From: Bradyrhizobium glycinis
GTDB lineage: Bacteria > Pseudomonadota > Alphaproteobacteria > Rhizobiales > Xanthobacteraceae
Assembly: GCF_016031655.1 (NCBI RefSeq)
Contig: NZ_JACCHQ010000028.1
Span: 29,317 to 93,316 of the forward strand
Direction: 5' to 3'
DNA length: 64,000 nucleotides
Positions 36,518 to 46,126 of this stretch are shown here, piece by piece. A program made the position numbers and the translations under genes. Position 1 is the stretch's first letter, and every line of letters starts with the position of its first letter. The notes under the pieces were generated by a model. It was not told the origin of the DNA and searched no databases. It was given only the letters and a program-made list of their open reading frames with translations.

Positions 36518-36925
36518 ATGCCCAAATGGCCTGACGACGACGTCATTCTGTTCGACGGCGTCTGCATCTTCTGCTCACGCTGGGTCCGCTTCGTCGCCAA
36601 GCGCGACACGGCGAAGCGATTTCGCTTCACGCCGATCCAATCGGATTATGGGAAGCGGCTCGCGCGCACGTTCGGCGTCGACCCCGATGATCCCGACACC
36701 AACGCGGTTGTCCACGGCGGCGAGGTGTTCATGAAGTCCGACGCCGCGCTGACGGTGCTGTCGCAGCTCCCCGCCTGGGGCTGGGTGCGTGTGCTGTTTG
36801 CCATGCCGAAGCCGCTGCGGGACGCGGTCTACAGCCTCGTCGCGCGCAACCGCTATCGTATTTTTGGGAGGTATGACGCCTGCTTCGTGCCGGATGCGGA
36901 CTTGCGGGCGCGGGTGATCGAGTGA
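36518..36925 (+). CDS. DCC family thiol-disulfide oxidoreductase-like protein (DUF393)
   Basis: A 135-residue thioredoxin-like protein. It opens with the motif DVILFDGVCIFCSRWV, in which DGVCxxC gives the DCC name; the two cysteines could form a redox disulfide. The end RYDACFVPDADLRARVI is also typical. Redox activity is likely but not shown for the family. Start at 36518 with AGAGAG upstream. The gene is 60 bases after the SDR-DoxX gene and closes that run. Confidence 0.87.
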   Translation: MPKWPDDDVILFDGVCIFCSRWVRFVAKRDTAKRFRFTPIQSDYGKRLARTFGVDPDDPDTNAVVHGGEVFMKSDAALTVLSQLPAWGWVRVLFAMPKPLRDAVYSLVARNRYRIFGRYDACFVPDADLRARVIE

Positions 36926-36950
36926 CTCGTCGTTGGGCAACTCTATCCGC

Positions 36951-37073
36951 CGTCATTGCGAGGAGCCCTTGCGACGAAGCAATCCAGAATCCCACCGCGG
37001 GAAGATTCTGGATTGCTTCGCGGAGCCTGTCATCGGGCCGCGCTACACGCGGACCCGTTGGCTTGCAATGACG
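36951..37073. repeat. Intergenic repeat family D, copy 1
   Basis: CGTCATTGCGAGGAGC ... GCAATCCAGAATC ... GATTCTGGATTGCTTCGC ... CTTGCAATGACG, a nested palindrome. Other copies are at 48639 and 52303. It lies between the convergent DCC and amine oxidase genes. Confidence 0.87.
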
Positions 37074-37082
37074 AATTTGGGG

Positions 37083-38330
37083 TTACTGCCGACCCAGAGC
37101 AGCCAGCACTTCTGCCGCCGCCCGCTCGCCGCTGTCTCGCGCCCCGTGCGCCGTCGTGAAGAACGTTGGGGAGGTCGCTTCTCCCGCGAAAAACAACCGC
37201 CCGTCCACCGGCGCGGCCAGCACCGCGCGGTCCCCGGCATGGCCGGGCAGCGCATGCGAATACGCCCCCCGAGCAAACGGATCGTACGCCCAACGTGATT
37301 CGTACAGCGGTTTGAGCTTGCGCCTGATATCGTTGCCGAGAAAGCCCGCGATCTCGTTGATGGCTTGGGCGGCGATGGCGCCTTCGCCGGCAGCCTCGAG
37401 TTCGCGGGCAAAGCTGCCGCCGAAAAAGCCCTCGATGCAGGGCTGGCCGAACGGGCGGATGTGATAGGTGCCCATCTCGGTGCGCATAGTGGCGCCGCGT
37501 AAGTTGCCCTCCTTCGGGAAGGCCTCGGCTTCGCCAAGCGCCAGCGTCACCTTGTCGTCGACGCCGAGCGGCAGGCCGGCCGCGGCGTTCACCTTTGCGG
37601 GGAGCGGCGGCGAGAAGCGGATGGCTTCCTCCGCAATGAGATTGGTCGGCACGGTGACGATCACCTTGTCCGCGGTCAGGGTGCCCCGCGACGTCTCGAT
37701 GCGGACGCGTTTGTCCGAATGATCGATCAGCGTGACGTTGCAGTTCAGCGCCACCGGGCAGGGCGCACCATAGGCCGCAATCAGCGCGCCATAGCCGCGG
37801 CGGACGCGCCAATTGAAGTTCGTGTCCTCATAAGCGTCCCAGTCCAGCGTGGACATGTCCTTCAGCTCGCAGCCATTAATATAGGTCGAGATCGCGTCGA
37901 GCATTGGATTCCAGCGATTGCCGGGCTCCAGGCTCAAGCTCGCGGGTTCGTCCTTGCCCTTCTGCGCGGCCTCCCACAGGCGCTCGTAGAACGCGTCCAT
38001 CGCGTTCATGAAATCGTCGCGCGCGCTTTCCGGAAAGGCATTGCCGTAGGCCCGCTCGCGCCAGGGCGGCAGGTCCTTGTTGAGCTCGAAACCGAGCTGT
38101 CGTGCGATCGGCACGAAGGAGTTCTTGTCGGCCGAATGCAGCCAGCCGCAGCCGACGTCGAACGTCACCTCGGGCGAGGCCTGCACAGTCCAGGCCCGGC
38201 CGCCGAGCCGGTCACGCGCCTCCAGCACAATGACGGAGAGGCCGGTGTCCGTCAGCGCATGGGCGGCGCCGAGGCCGGCGGCACCGGCGCCGATGATCGC
38301 GACGTCGACGGAGGAGGGGAGGGAGGTCAT
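37083..38330 (-). CDS. FAD-dependent amine oxidase (flavin monoamine oxidase family)
   Basis: A 415-residue flavoprotein. VAIIGAGAAGLGAAHAL is the FAD dinucleotide motif, LEARDRLGGRAWT the second FAD contact, and LFFAGEATSPTFFTTAHGA the family's closing FAD motif. It would oxidise an amine, with oxygen or another acceptor, to imine and peroxide. The amine is unknown. No N-terminal signal peptide is seen. Confidence 0.9.
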   Translation of the reverse strand: MTSLPSSVDVAIIGAGAAGLGAAHALTDTGLSVIVLEARDRLGGRAWTVQASPEVTFDVGCGWLHSADKNSFVPIARQLGFELNKDLPPWRERAYGNAFPESARDDFMNAMDAFYERLWEAAQKGKDEPASLSLEPGNRWNPMLDAISTYINGCELKDMSTLDWDAYEDTNFNWRVRRGYGALIAAYGAPCPVALNCNVTLIDHSDKRVRIETSRGTLTADKVIVTVPTNLIAEEAIRFSPPLPAKVNAAAGLPLGVDDKVTLALGEAEAFPKEGNLRGATMRTEMGTYHIRPFGQPCIEGFFGGSFARELEAAGEGAIAAQAINEIAGFLGNDIRRKLKPLYESRWAYDPFARGAYSHALPGHAGDRAVLAAPVDGRLFFAGEATSPTFFTTAHGARDSGERAAAEVLAALGRQ

Positions 38331-38383
38331 GGGCGGGCTCTAGCACGTTCGTAAAGAGTGCTGAAGCCGGTCAGGTATGCAGC

Positions 38384-38527
38384 TCTCGTGTCCCGGACGC
38401 GCTGCAGCGCGCAGCGGTGCGGCGCAGAGCCGGGACCCAAGGTGATGCGTGGGTGCTGAGAGTAGTATCTGGGCCCCGGCTCAGCGGCGCATCACTGGCG
38501 TGCTGCGCTGCGTCCGGGGCACGAGAC
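38384..38527. repeat. Intergenic repeat family E, copy 2
   Basis: CTCTCGTGTCCCGGACGC ... GCGTCCGGGGCACGAGAC; inner parts (GCATCACTGGCGTGCTGCGC) match the first copy at 5677 closely. It precedes the typA stop. Confidence 0.85.
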
Positions 38528-38537
38528 AGCCGCGCCC

Positions 38538-40364
<1,827 letters not shown>

Positions 40365-40603
40365 GAGTGAGCTTCTTTGCGGTCGAACAATGGGTTAAGC
40401 GCGATCTCGCCGGTCGGACCGGGACCTCTTCTCGAAACAACGCTGGAAGACTGGAAACGGGGCGCTTTCCGCCCAAAAAGGAAGCCCGGCCATATCCGAC
40501 CGGGCGCCCTGCGCGTTGCGGCGCAATATATGCAAAAACGACCAAAAAACAATGTGTTCTTTGGCCGTTGGTTGACTGAATTTTGTCCGGGAATCCCCGG
40601 GAC

Positions 40604-40891
40604 TTAAGGCCCGGTCCCAGGACGGTTGGGAGCCTTTCGCCCCTTGATGGCCGCCCAGATCATGGCGACCCCACCGATCCCCACGATCAGTCCCAGAATG
40701 ACCAATGGCGCGATATCAGCAGCGATCTTGCCGTCCTCGAACACCGATACTCCGCCGAACAGGAGTGCGCAGAGACCCGGCAGCAGCATGAAAATCCCGG
40801 CGATCGCCATCAGCGCGGTGAGGCAGCCGCTGCGCTTTTCCGTCTGAAGCGCCGGCGGTCCCGGGGGCGGTGGTGGGTCGCTGATGCTCAT
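40604..40891 (-). CDS. Small two-helix membrane protein of the radical SAM locus
   Basis: A 95-residue protein with a Pro-rich start (SDPPPPPGPP), a basic turn (QTEKRSGC) and two membrane helices (about 23-47 and 60-82). No family was recognised. Its ATG overlaps the radical SAM stop by four bases (ATGA), so it should be made with that enzyme in equal or coupled amount. It may be a membrane anchor or partner. The gap after it (40365-40603) contains several GC-rich inverted stretches, such as GCCCGG/CCGGGC near 40480, but no gene. Confidence 0.7.
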   Translation of the reverse strand: MSISDPPPPPGPPALQTEKRSGCLTALMAIAGIFMLLPGLCALLFGGVSVFEDGKIAADIAPLVILGLIVGIGGVAMIWAAIKGRKAPNRPGTGP

Positions 40892-42318
40892 GCCTGCATG
40901 ACTCCCTCGGTCGCGTGCACAGCCAGCGCGGCGCGGATGCCGTCGATCTTTCCGTCGCGGTAGAACAGATTGTAGGTGTCGAACGGGATGATCGCGCCCT
41001 GCTCGGTCACGAAATGGATGCAGCTGCGCTTGACGTTGCCGACGCAGAAATTGAAGCGGTCGAGAAACTGCACGATGGTGACGCGGAAGACGTTCTCGTA
41101 AGTGAGTCCCTCCGGAACCTGAAAGCTCGGCAGGCAGCACAGCAGCTCGCAGACGCGTTCGCTGGTGTTGAGCGGTCCTGAGGACAGCGAGAACAAGTCG
41201 ACGAATTTCTCGCGCAGCACCGGATATTTCTCCGGACTGATCGTGTTTGGCATCACCGCAACCAGCTGCTCCTGCTGTAACAGTGAGGTCAGCGGCAGCA
41301 CCTTCTCGCCGTTGCGCAGGCCATAGCCGATCGAGATGCTCTCGGGGTTGCAGGGCAGCGGGATCATGTCCTTGTCGCCGAACACGCCGGTTTCAATCAC
41401 GCGCTTGCGGATCTCCGACAGCATGATGCGGTCGGTATTCTTGTCGAAACTCTCGTTGCGGCCGGCATCCTGGACCGGCTGCAATGTCACCCCACGCACG
41501 CATTTCCAGGTCAGCGCGTGGCGCACGATGTCGCCGATCTCGGCATCGTTGACGCCGCGCTTGATGGTCGCGACCAGCGTGGTCGAGACGCCGTATTGCT
41601 CGAGATTCTCCAGCGCCTGCTGGCGGATTTTTCGCAAGTCCGCGCCGCGTAGATTGATCAGCGCATCGCGCTGCAGCGAATCGAACTGGAGATAGACTTC
41701 CAGCCCGCGCCTGTTCTCGGCAAGCCGCGCCACAAAATCCTTTTCGCGGGCGATGCGCAGGCCATTGGTGTTGATCATGACGTGGCGGATCGGCCGGGCG
41801 CGCACGGCGTCCAGGATCTCGAAAAAGTCCGGGTGCAGCGTCGGCTCGCCGCCGGAAATCTGCACGAGGTCGGGCTCGCCTTCGCTCGCGACCAGCGCGT
41901 CGAGCATCTTCTCCACCGTCGCGAGCGGAGTGAATTTGGTTCGTGCCGGCGAGGACTCCGCGAAGCAGACCGGGCAGGTGAGATTGCAATGCTCGGTGAT
42001 TTCGATCAGCGCCAGGCAGGAATGCTGCTCGTGGTCGGGACAGAGGCCGCAATCATAGGGGCAGCCGAATTCGGTGCGCTCCTGGAATTGCAGCGGCCGG
42101 TCGCCCGGCTTGATGAAATCCTTGCAGAGCCGCCAATAGGCGGCATCGGTCGACACCAGGGTCGATTGCACGCCGTGCTCCCTGCAGCGCTTTTCGTACC
42201 AGACCTCGTTGCCGAGAATCTGGATCTTGGTCGGCACCAGCTTCAGGCAGGTCTCGCAAAGAGATTGGGTCTGGCCCCAGAAGATGTAGGGACGCGACTT
42301 ACGCAACGGCGCGTTCAT
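40888..42318 (-). CDS. Radical SAM protein of the tetraether-lipid-synthase/MJ0619-like family
   Basis: A 476-residue radical SAM enzyme. The canonical cluster motif is Cys111-x3-Cys115-x2-Cys118 in EHCNLTCPVC, with SGGEPTLHP (155-163) downstream. A second CX3CX2C lies just upstream at Cys86/90/93 (GCPYDCGLCP), and an N-terminal pair Cys21-x2-Cys24 plus Cys45/His48 may bind metal. Two such motifs, with this N-terminal cysteine set, mark the MJ0619/Tes family, which in archaea couples lipid chains by carbon-carbon bonds; relatives in bacteria have unknown products. Start at 42318 overlaps the Lgt-like stop by 20 bases, and the stop overlaps the small membrane gene. The reaction here is inferred only. 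Confidence 0.8.
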   Translation of the reverse strand: MNAPLRKSRPYIFWGQTQSLCETCLKLVPTKIQILGNEVWYEKRCREHGVQSTLVSTDAAYWRLCKDFIKPGDRPLQFQERTEFGCPYDCGLCPDHEQHSCLALIEITEHCNLTCPVCFAESSPARTKFTPLATVEKMLDALVASEGEPDLVQISGGEPTLHPDFFEILDAVRARPIRHVMINTNGLRIAREKDFVARLAENRRGLEVYLQFDSLQRDALINLRGADLRKIRQQALENLEQYGVSTTLVATIKRGVNDAEIGDIVRHALTWKCVRGVTLQPVQDAGRNESFDKNTDRIMLSEIRKRVIETGVFGDKDMIPLPCNPESISIGYGLRNGEKVLPLTSLLQQEQLVAVMPNTISPEKYPVLREKFVDLFSLSSGPLNTSERVCELLCCLPSFQVPEGLTYENVFRVTIVQFLDRFNFCVGNVKRSCIHFVTEQGAIIPFDTYNLFYRDGKIDGIRAALAVHATEGVMQA

Positions 42319-43015
42319 GCATGGGTCTCGTTTTGGACGCCGTCGCCAGCATGAATGCGGCGTAGAGCAGGACGGACAGCGACAACAGGTGAAACAGGGT
42401 GAGGGGCCCGACCAGCGTGCCATAGGGCTTGAGGAATTCCCATAGGAAGCGTTGCGCTCCGTAATAGGCGAGCACCAGGTAGAAACCATTGGTGATCGTG
42501 AAAGCGTTCCGGTTCAAGACCGCCAGCACATAGACGAGCGCGAACAAGGCCATGGCCGCGCTCTCGTAGAGCTGCACGGGATGGCGGCGAACGCCGTCGC
42601 CGAAATCATGGCCGAACGGAAGCGCCGTCGGCGTGCCATAGGTGAAATCGTCGAGGCCCGCGGAGTAACAGCCGATCCGGCCGATCGCGATGCCGAGCGC
42701 CAGCGGCAGCGCGAACCGCGCGCCTGTTCGCACCGTGACGCCGGCGGACCATTTGTAGAGCTCGATCGCCACGATGCCGCCGGCCAGCGCGCCCTCGACC
42801 GAGCGCGCAATGCCGCTTTGCCCTGACAGCCACAGATTGGCGGAGCCGAACAGATAGGCGCCAAGGCCTGCGCCAAACACCAGCGCGGCGACATAGGGCA
42901 ACGCGAAAGATTGCGAGGCAAACTGCAAGCCCCGTCGCGACAGCCAGTAAACGGCGGCGGCCGCCGCCAGCCAGGCCAAAATGTCGAAGAAGGTGTGAAG
43001 GAAAGCCCCGCTCAT
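42299..43015 (-). CDS. Prolipoprotein diacylglyceryl transferase-like membrane protein
   Basis: A 238-residue protein with about seven membrane helices. The central GRIGCYSAGLDDFTYG and the RRHPVQLYESAAMALF resemble the Lgt family's GR-x-GN and HPxQLYE motifs, and RFLWEFLKP resembles the late Arg/Glu motif. The Asn-rich catalytic loop of true Lgt is replaced by Cys/Tyr/Ser, and the chain is shorter, so it is probably not the housekeeping Lgt but a family member acting on lipid or phosphatidylglycerol. It precedes the radical SAM gene and overlaps it by 20 bases. Confidence 0.75.
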   Translation of the reverse strand: MSGAFLHTFFDILAWLAAAAAVYWLSRRGLQFASQSFALPYVAALVFGAGLGAYLFGSANLWLSGQSGIARSVEGALAGGIVAIELYKWSAGVTVRTGARFALPLALGIAIGRIGCYSAGLDDFTYGTPTALPFGHDFGDGVRRHPVQLYESAAMALFALVYVLAVLNRNAFTITNGFYLVLAYYGAQRFLWEFLKPYGTLVGPLTLFHLLSLSVLLYAAFMLATASKTRPMHERAVA

Positions 43016-43088
43016 GCGCGGGCAGTATAGCACGATCGCGGTTACAACGGCGCGCCGCGCATAGCGCCACCAGGGGAAAAGGAAGAAG

Positions 43089-43853
43089 CTACCCTGCCTC
43101 CCGCTCCTCGGTCGGATAGACCCCGCGCAGCACCTCCTCGAAATGCATCTTCACGGCATCGTTGCATAGGCAGGCGCGCAGCCTCAGGCCGTCGCGGTTG
43201 CGGACCAGGATCGAGCCGCGCCTCGTGTCGAGCACGCTCTCAGCCCTGAACGACTGAAGCACGCGGCTGGCATAGGAGCGGCCAACGCCGAGCAGGGTCG
43301 CGAGCTGTTCGTGGGTCAGCGGCACGCTGGTCTCGTCGCCGGTCCGCTCCATCGCCGCCAAGATCCATTTGGCGGTGCGCTGCTCGATCGAATGGATCGC
43401 GTTGCAGGCGGTCGACTGGAAGATCTGGGCCAGCATGCAATCGGCATAGCGGGCAAAGATGTTGCGCAGCGACGCCGAGCGCAGCTTGGCCGCTTCCAGC
43501 TTGGCGACGTGAATGCGTGCAAAGGGTCCACCGAATTTGACGCAGATCCGGGTATAGGCGGGCAGAAATCCCTCGCTGACGATGCCGCCCACCGCGCCTT
43601 CGCGGCCGACCAGAATGGTTTCGACGTCGCGGCCATCCTCGTTGGGGACGAGGAAGGTCGCGAGCGACGGGCCGCAGGGGAAGTGGACGACCTGCACGTC
43701 ATCGCCGGGATTGTAGAGCAAGTGCCCCGCTGCAGAGTCCTCGACGGTCACGTGCGGCGCCAGGAGGCCGTAGTCGACCGGGCTCAAACGCCGCAGCAGA
43801 TTGTTGGCCGGCCGGCTCTCGACCTCGGTGACCTTGCCGATACGCGCATCCAT
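43089..43853 (-). CDS. Crp/Fnr family transcriptional regulator
   Basis: A 254-residue regulator. About 15-140 is a cyclic-nucleotide-binding-like beta barrel (GHLLYNPGDDVQVVHFPCGP), then a long dimer helix and a winged helix with LTHEQLATLLGVGRSYASRVL. The ligand pocket lacks clear cAMP-binding residues and no Fnr cysteine cluster is evident, so the effector is unknown. It lies 73 bases upstream of the Lgt-like gene on the same strand and could control, or be transcribed with, that operon. A ribosome site GGGAG lies before the start. An in-frame upstream extension is antisense to the receiver gene and is rejected. Confidence 0.87.
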   Translation of the reverse strand: MDARIGKVTEVESRPANNLLRRLSPVDYGLLAPHVTVEDSAAGHLLYNPGDDVQVVHFPCGPSLATFLVPNEDGRDVETILVGREGAVGGIVSEGFLPAYTRICVKFGGPFARIHVAKLEAAKLRSASLRNIFARYADCMLAQIFQSTACNAIHSIEQRTAKWILAAMERTGDETSVPLTHEQLATLLGVGRSYASRVLQSFRAESVLDTRRGSILVRNRDGLRLRACLCNDAVKMHFEEVLRGVYPTEEREAG

Positions 43854-44031
43854 CCTGAACTCCCACCCTTCCTCCCACCTTAGCGAGTTCCATCCGTTTC
43901 CTGTGTGCACAAGTGGACAGACCAGAGAACGATGATGTGGTGAGTTTCGTTCCGGGAACCCTCCGGTGCGCTGGGCGCAGGCATCGTGTCGCGGCAGTCC
44001 TGATCCCGAAACCCCGAACCAAGATGCGATC

Positions 44032-44412
44032 ATGGCACCCGCAAACTGCAATGGCACAGGCTGGCCGGCCGATGTTCTGATCGTCGAGGACGATCCGATC
44101 ATCGCGATCGATTTCGAGGATCGCCTGCTCGGATTTGGTGTGGCCGCCGTGCGGACCGTGGGTTCGGTGACGCAGGCGTTGAACGCCATCGCGAAACGGA
44201 CACCCGATTTCGCGCTGCTCGATGTCGAGCTGATCCGCGAGACGAGCTTTGCGATCGCCGAGCGGCTGATCGCGCTGAAGGTTCCGTTCGTGTTCGTCAC
44301 CGGCTACGGCGCCGAGGCGCGCATTCCGTCCGAATTGGCGGGCCGGCCGCGGCTGCAGAAGCCGTGCTCGAGCGAGGCACTGGAGGCGGCGCTGCAGGCC
44401 CGCGCCAAATAG
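44032..44412 (+). CDS. Single-domain response regulator (receiver)
   Basis: A 126-residue CheY-like receiver. Acid pocket Asp20/Asp21 in IVEDD, phospho-acceptor Asp64 in ALLDVEL, Thr in FVTGYG and Lys in LQKP are all present. There is no output domain, so it must act on another protein. The next gene, phoD, is convergent with a gap of only three bases. It is divergent from the Crp-like gene with 178 bases between them; no histidine kinase is nearby. Confidence 0.9.
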   Translation: MAPANCNGTGWPADVLIVEDDPIIAIDFEDRLLGFGVAAVRTVGSVTQALNAIAKRTPDFALLDVELIRETSFAIAERLIALKVPFVFVTGYGAEARIPSELAGRPRLQKPCSSEALEAALQARAK

Positions 44413-44415
44413 CGA

Positions 44416-45963
44416 TCAGCTCTGCTTCGGATCGAGCGTGGTCGACCACAGCGCGACGTCGGCGCGGTCGCGCAGGGTCACCGTCATCTGGCCGGACGCG
44501 CCGTTGATCTTGACGTGACCGAAGAACTGCATGCCCGCCGACGGCGGCAGGTTCTGCTTGTCGAGGCCGGGCGCCTTGACGAAACGCACCTCGGGTCCAA
44601 ACGTGTTGTCCATCTCGCCAGGCCCGAACGTTCCCGCATGCAGCGGACCCGACACGAATTCCCAGAACGGCTCGAAGTCCTGGAATTGCGCCTTGTCGGG
44701 ATTGTAGTAGTTCGCGGCGGTGTAATGGACGTCGGCGGTCAGCCACACCGTATTTTTGACCGGCGCCATCTTGATGAAGCGCAGGAGGTCGGCGATCTCG
44801 AGCTCGCGCCCGCGCGGCGGGCCGTCGCCCTGCGCGAAGGCTTCCGACCCCTTCTTGTTCGCGGCATCGTCGTAAACGAGGATGCTGAGCGGCATGTCGG
44901 AGGCGATCACCTTCCATGTCGCGCGCGAATTGAGCAGGCCGCGCTTCAGCCAGGCCATCTGCTCCGGGCCGAGGAAGTAGCTGGCCGGACCGTACTCGGT
45001 CTCGACATTCGCGCCGTTCGAACCGCGATAGCTGCGCTCGTCGAGCACGAACACGTCGAGATGCGGGCCGTAGGAGATCTGGCGATAGACGCGGCCGGGC
45101 TCGGCGATGCTCTCCCGCATTGGGTACATTTCGTGGAAGGCGCGGCCTGCGCGCGCCGCGAGGAGCGAGATGTCGCGCACCTTGTAGGCGGCCGGCAGCT
45201 CTTTCGACAGCGACCAGTTGTTGGTGACTTCGTGGTCGTCCCACTGCACGAAGATCGGCACCTCGGCATTGAAGGCGCGGAGATTGTCGTCTGTGAGATT
45301 GTATTTGTGCGCGGCGCGGTACTCGTCCAGCGTCTCGGCGACCTTGGCCTTCTCCGGGATGGTCAGATTCTTCCAGATCTTGCCGTCGGCGAGCTTCACC
45401 TCGGATTGGATCGGGCCATCGGCATAGATCGTGTCGCCGGAGTGCAGGAAGAAATCGGGGCGGTGCTTGCGCATGGTCGAGAAGGTGAACATGCCGCCAT
45501 CGTCAGGGTTGATGCCCCAGCCCTGACCTGCGACGTCGCCGCCCCAGACGAAGCTGACGTCGCGGCGGTCGGCCGGCGCGGTGCGGAAGCGGCCGGTCAC
45601 CGACTCGCCCTCGATGGCGCTGTGCGAGAGATCGCGGAAGCGGACGCGGTAGAAGATGTCCTGGCCGGCCGGAAGATTCTCGACCAGCATCTTCGCGGTG
45701 AAGTCGCTCTCGGGCAGCGCCGCGATCGGCGGCAATGCGCGGGCGTCCTTGAAGGACTCGCTCGTCGCCACCTCGACCAGCATTTGCGCGGGCCGGTCGG
45801 TTCGCGCCCACACCATGCCGCCGTCGACGGTGACGTCGCCGGATTGCACGCCGTGGGTGACCGCCGGCCGGTCGGCCGCGCGCGAAAGATACGGCATCGC
45901 CATCGTGCCGAGCGCACCGGCGCTGGTCGTGAGGAAGCGGCGCCGGGAGAATTTGATGTTCAT
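44416..45963 (-). CDS. phoD: Alkaline phosphatase D family protein (PhoD)
   Basis: A 515-residue Tat-exported phosphodiesterase/phosphatase. The signal SRRRFLTTSAG begins near residue 6. An N-terminal Ig-like domain (about 45-150) precedes the metallophosphatase domain, with VWGGDVAGQ, HSGDTIYADG, WDDHEVTNNW and TADVHYTA, which bind Fe/Ca in PhoD enzymes. It would release phosphate from phosphomonoesters or diesters outside the cytoplasm, typically under phosphate limitation; no Pho box was identified. The GTGAG site precedes the start. Confidence 0.93.
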   Translation of the reverse strand: MNIKFSRRRFLTTSAGALGTMAMPYLSRAADRPAVTHGVQSGDVTVDGGMVWARTDRPAQMLVEVATSESFKDARALPPIAALPESDFTAKMLVENLPAGQDIFYRVRFRDLSHSAIEGESVTGRFRTAPADRRDVSFVWGGDVAGQGWGINPDDGGMFTFSTMRKHRPDFFLHSGDTIYADGPIQSEVKLADGKIWKNLTIPEKAKVAETLDEYRAAHKYNLTDDNLRAFNAEVPIFVQWDDHEVTNNWSLSKELPAAYKVRDISLLAARAGRAFHEMYPMRESIAEPGRVYRQISYGPHLDVFVLDERSYRGSNGANVETEYGPASYFLGPEQMAWLKRGLLNSRATWKVIASDMPLSILVYDDAANKKGSEAFAQGDGPPRGRELEIADLLRFIKMAPVKNTVWLTADVHYTAANYYNPDKAQFQDFEPFWEFVSGPLHAGTFGPGEMDNTFGPEVRFVKAPGLDKQNLPPSAGMQFFGHVKINGASGQMTVTLRDRADVALWSTTLDPKQS

Positions 45964-45994
45964 GAGATGGCTCACGGGCTGGCGATCTTGCGAT

Positions 45995-46073
45995 GTCATT
46001 CCAGAGCGCGCGAAGCGCGAATCCGGAATCTCGAGATTCCGGGTCTGGTTCTTTGGACCATCCCGGACTGACG
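45995..46073. repeat. Intergenic repeat family C, copy 4
   Basis: GTCATTCCAGAGCGCGCGAAGCG ... CGGACTGACGG, somewhat diverged. It lies between the phoD start and the TAXI gene stop. Confidence 0.75.
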
Positions 46074-46126
46074 GCGAAAGCTATATTGAGACAATGTGAC
46101 GCAGCAATAACGCGGGCAAGCGTTGC

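Noticed and set aside
43854..44300. N-terminal extension of the Crp-like gene on the reverse strand
   Set aside because: It runs antisense through the receiver gene and lacks a ribosome site; the ATG at 43853 has one.
44515..46071. Forward frame of about 518 codons over phoD
   Set aside because: Antisense to a clear PhoD and compositionally a shadow.
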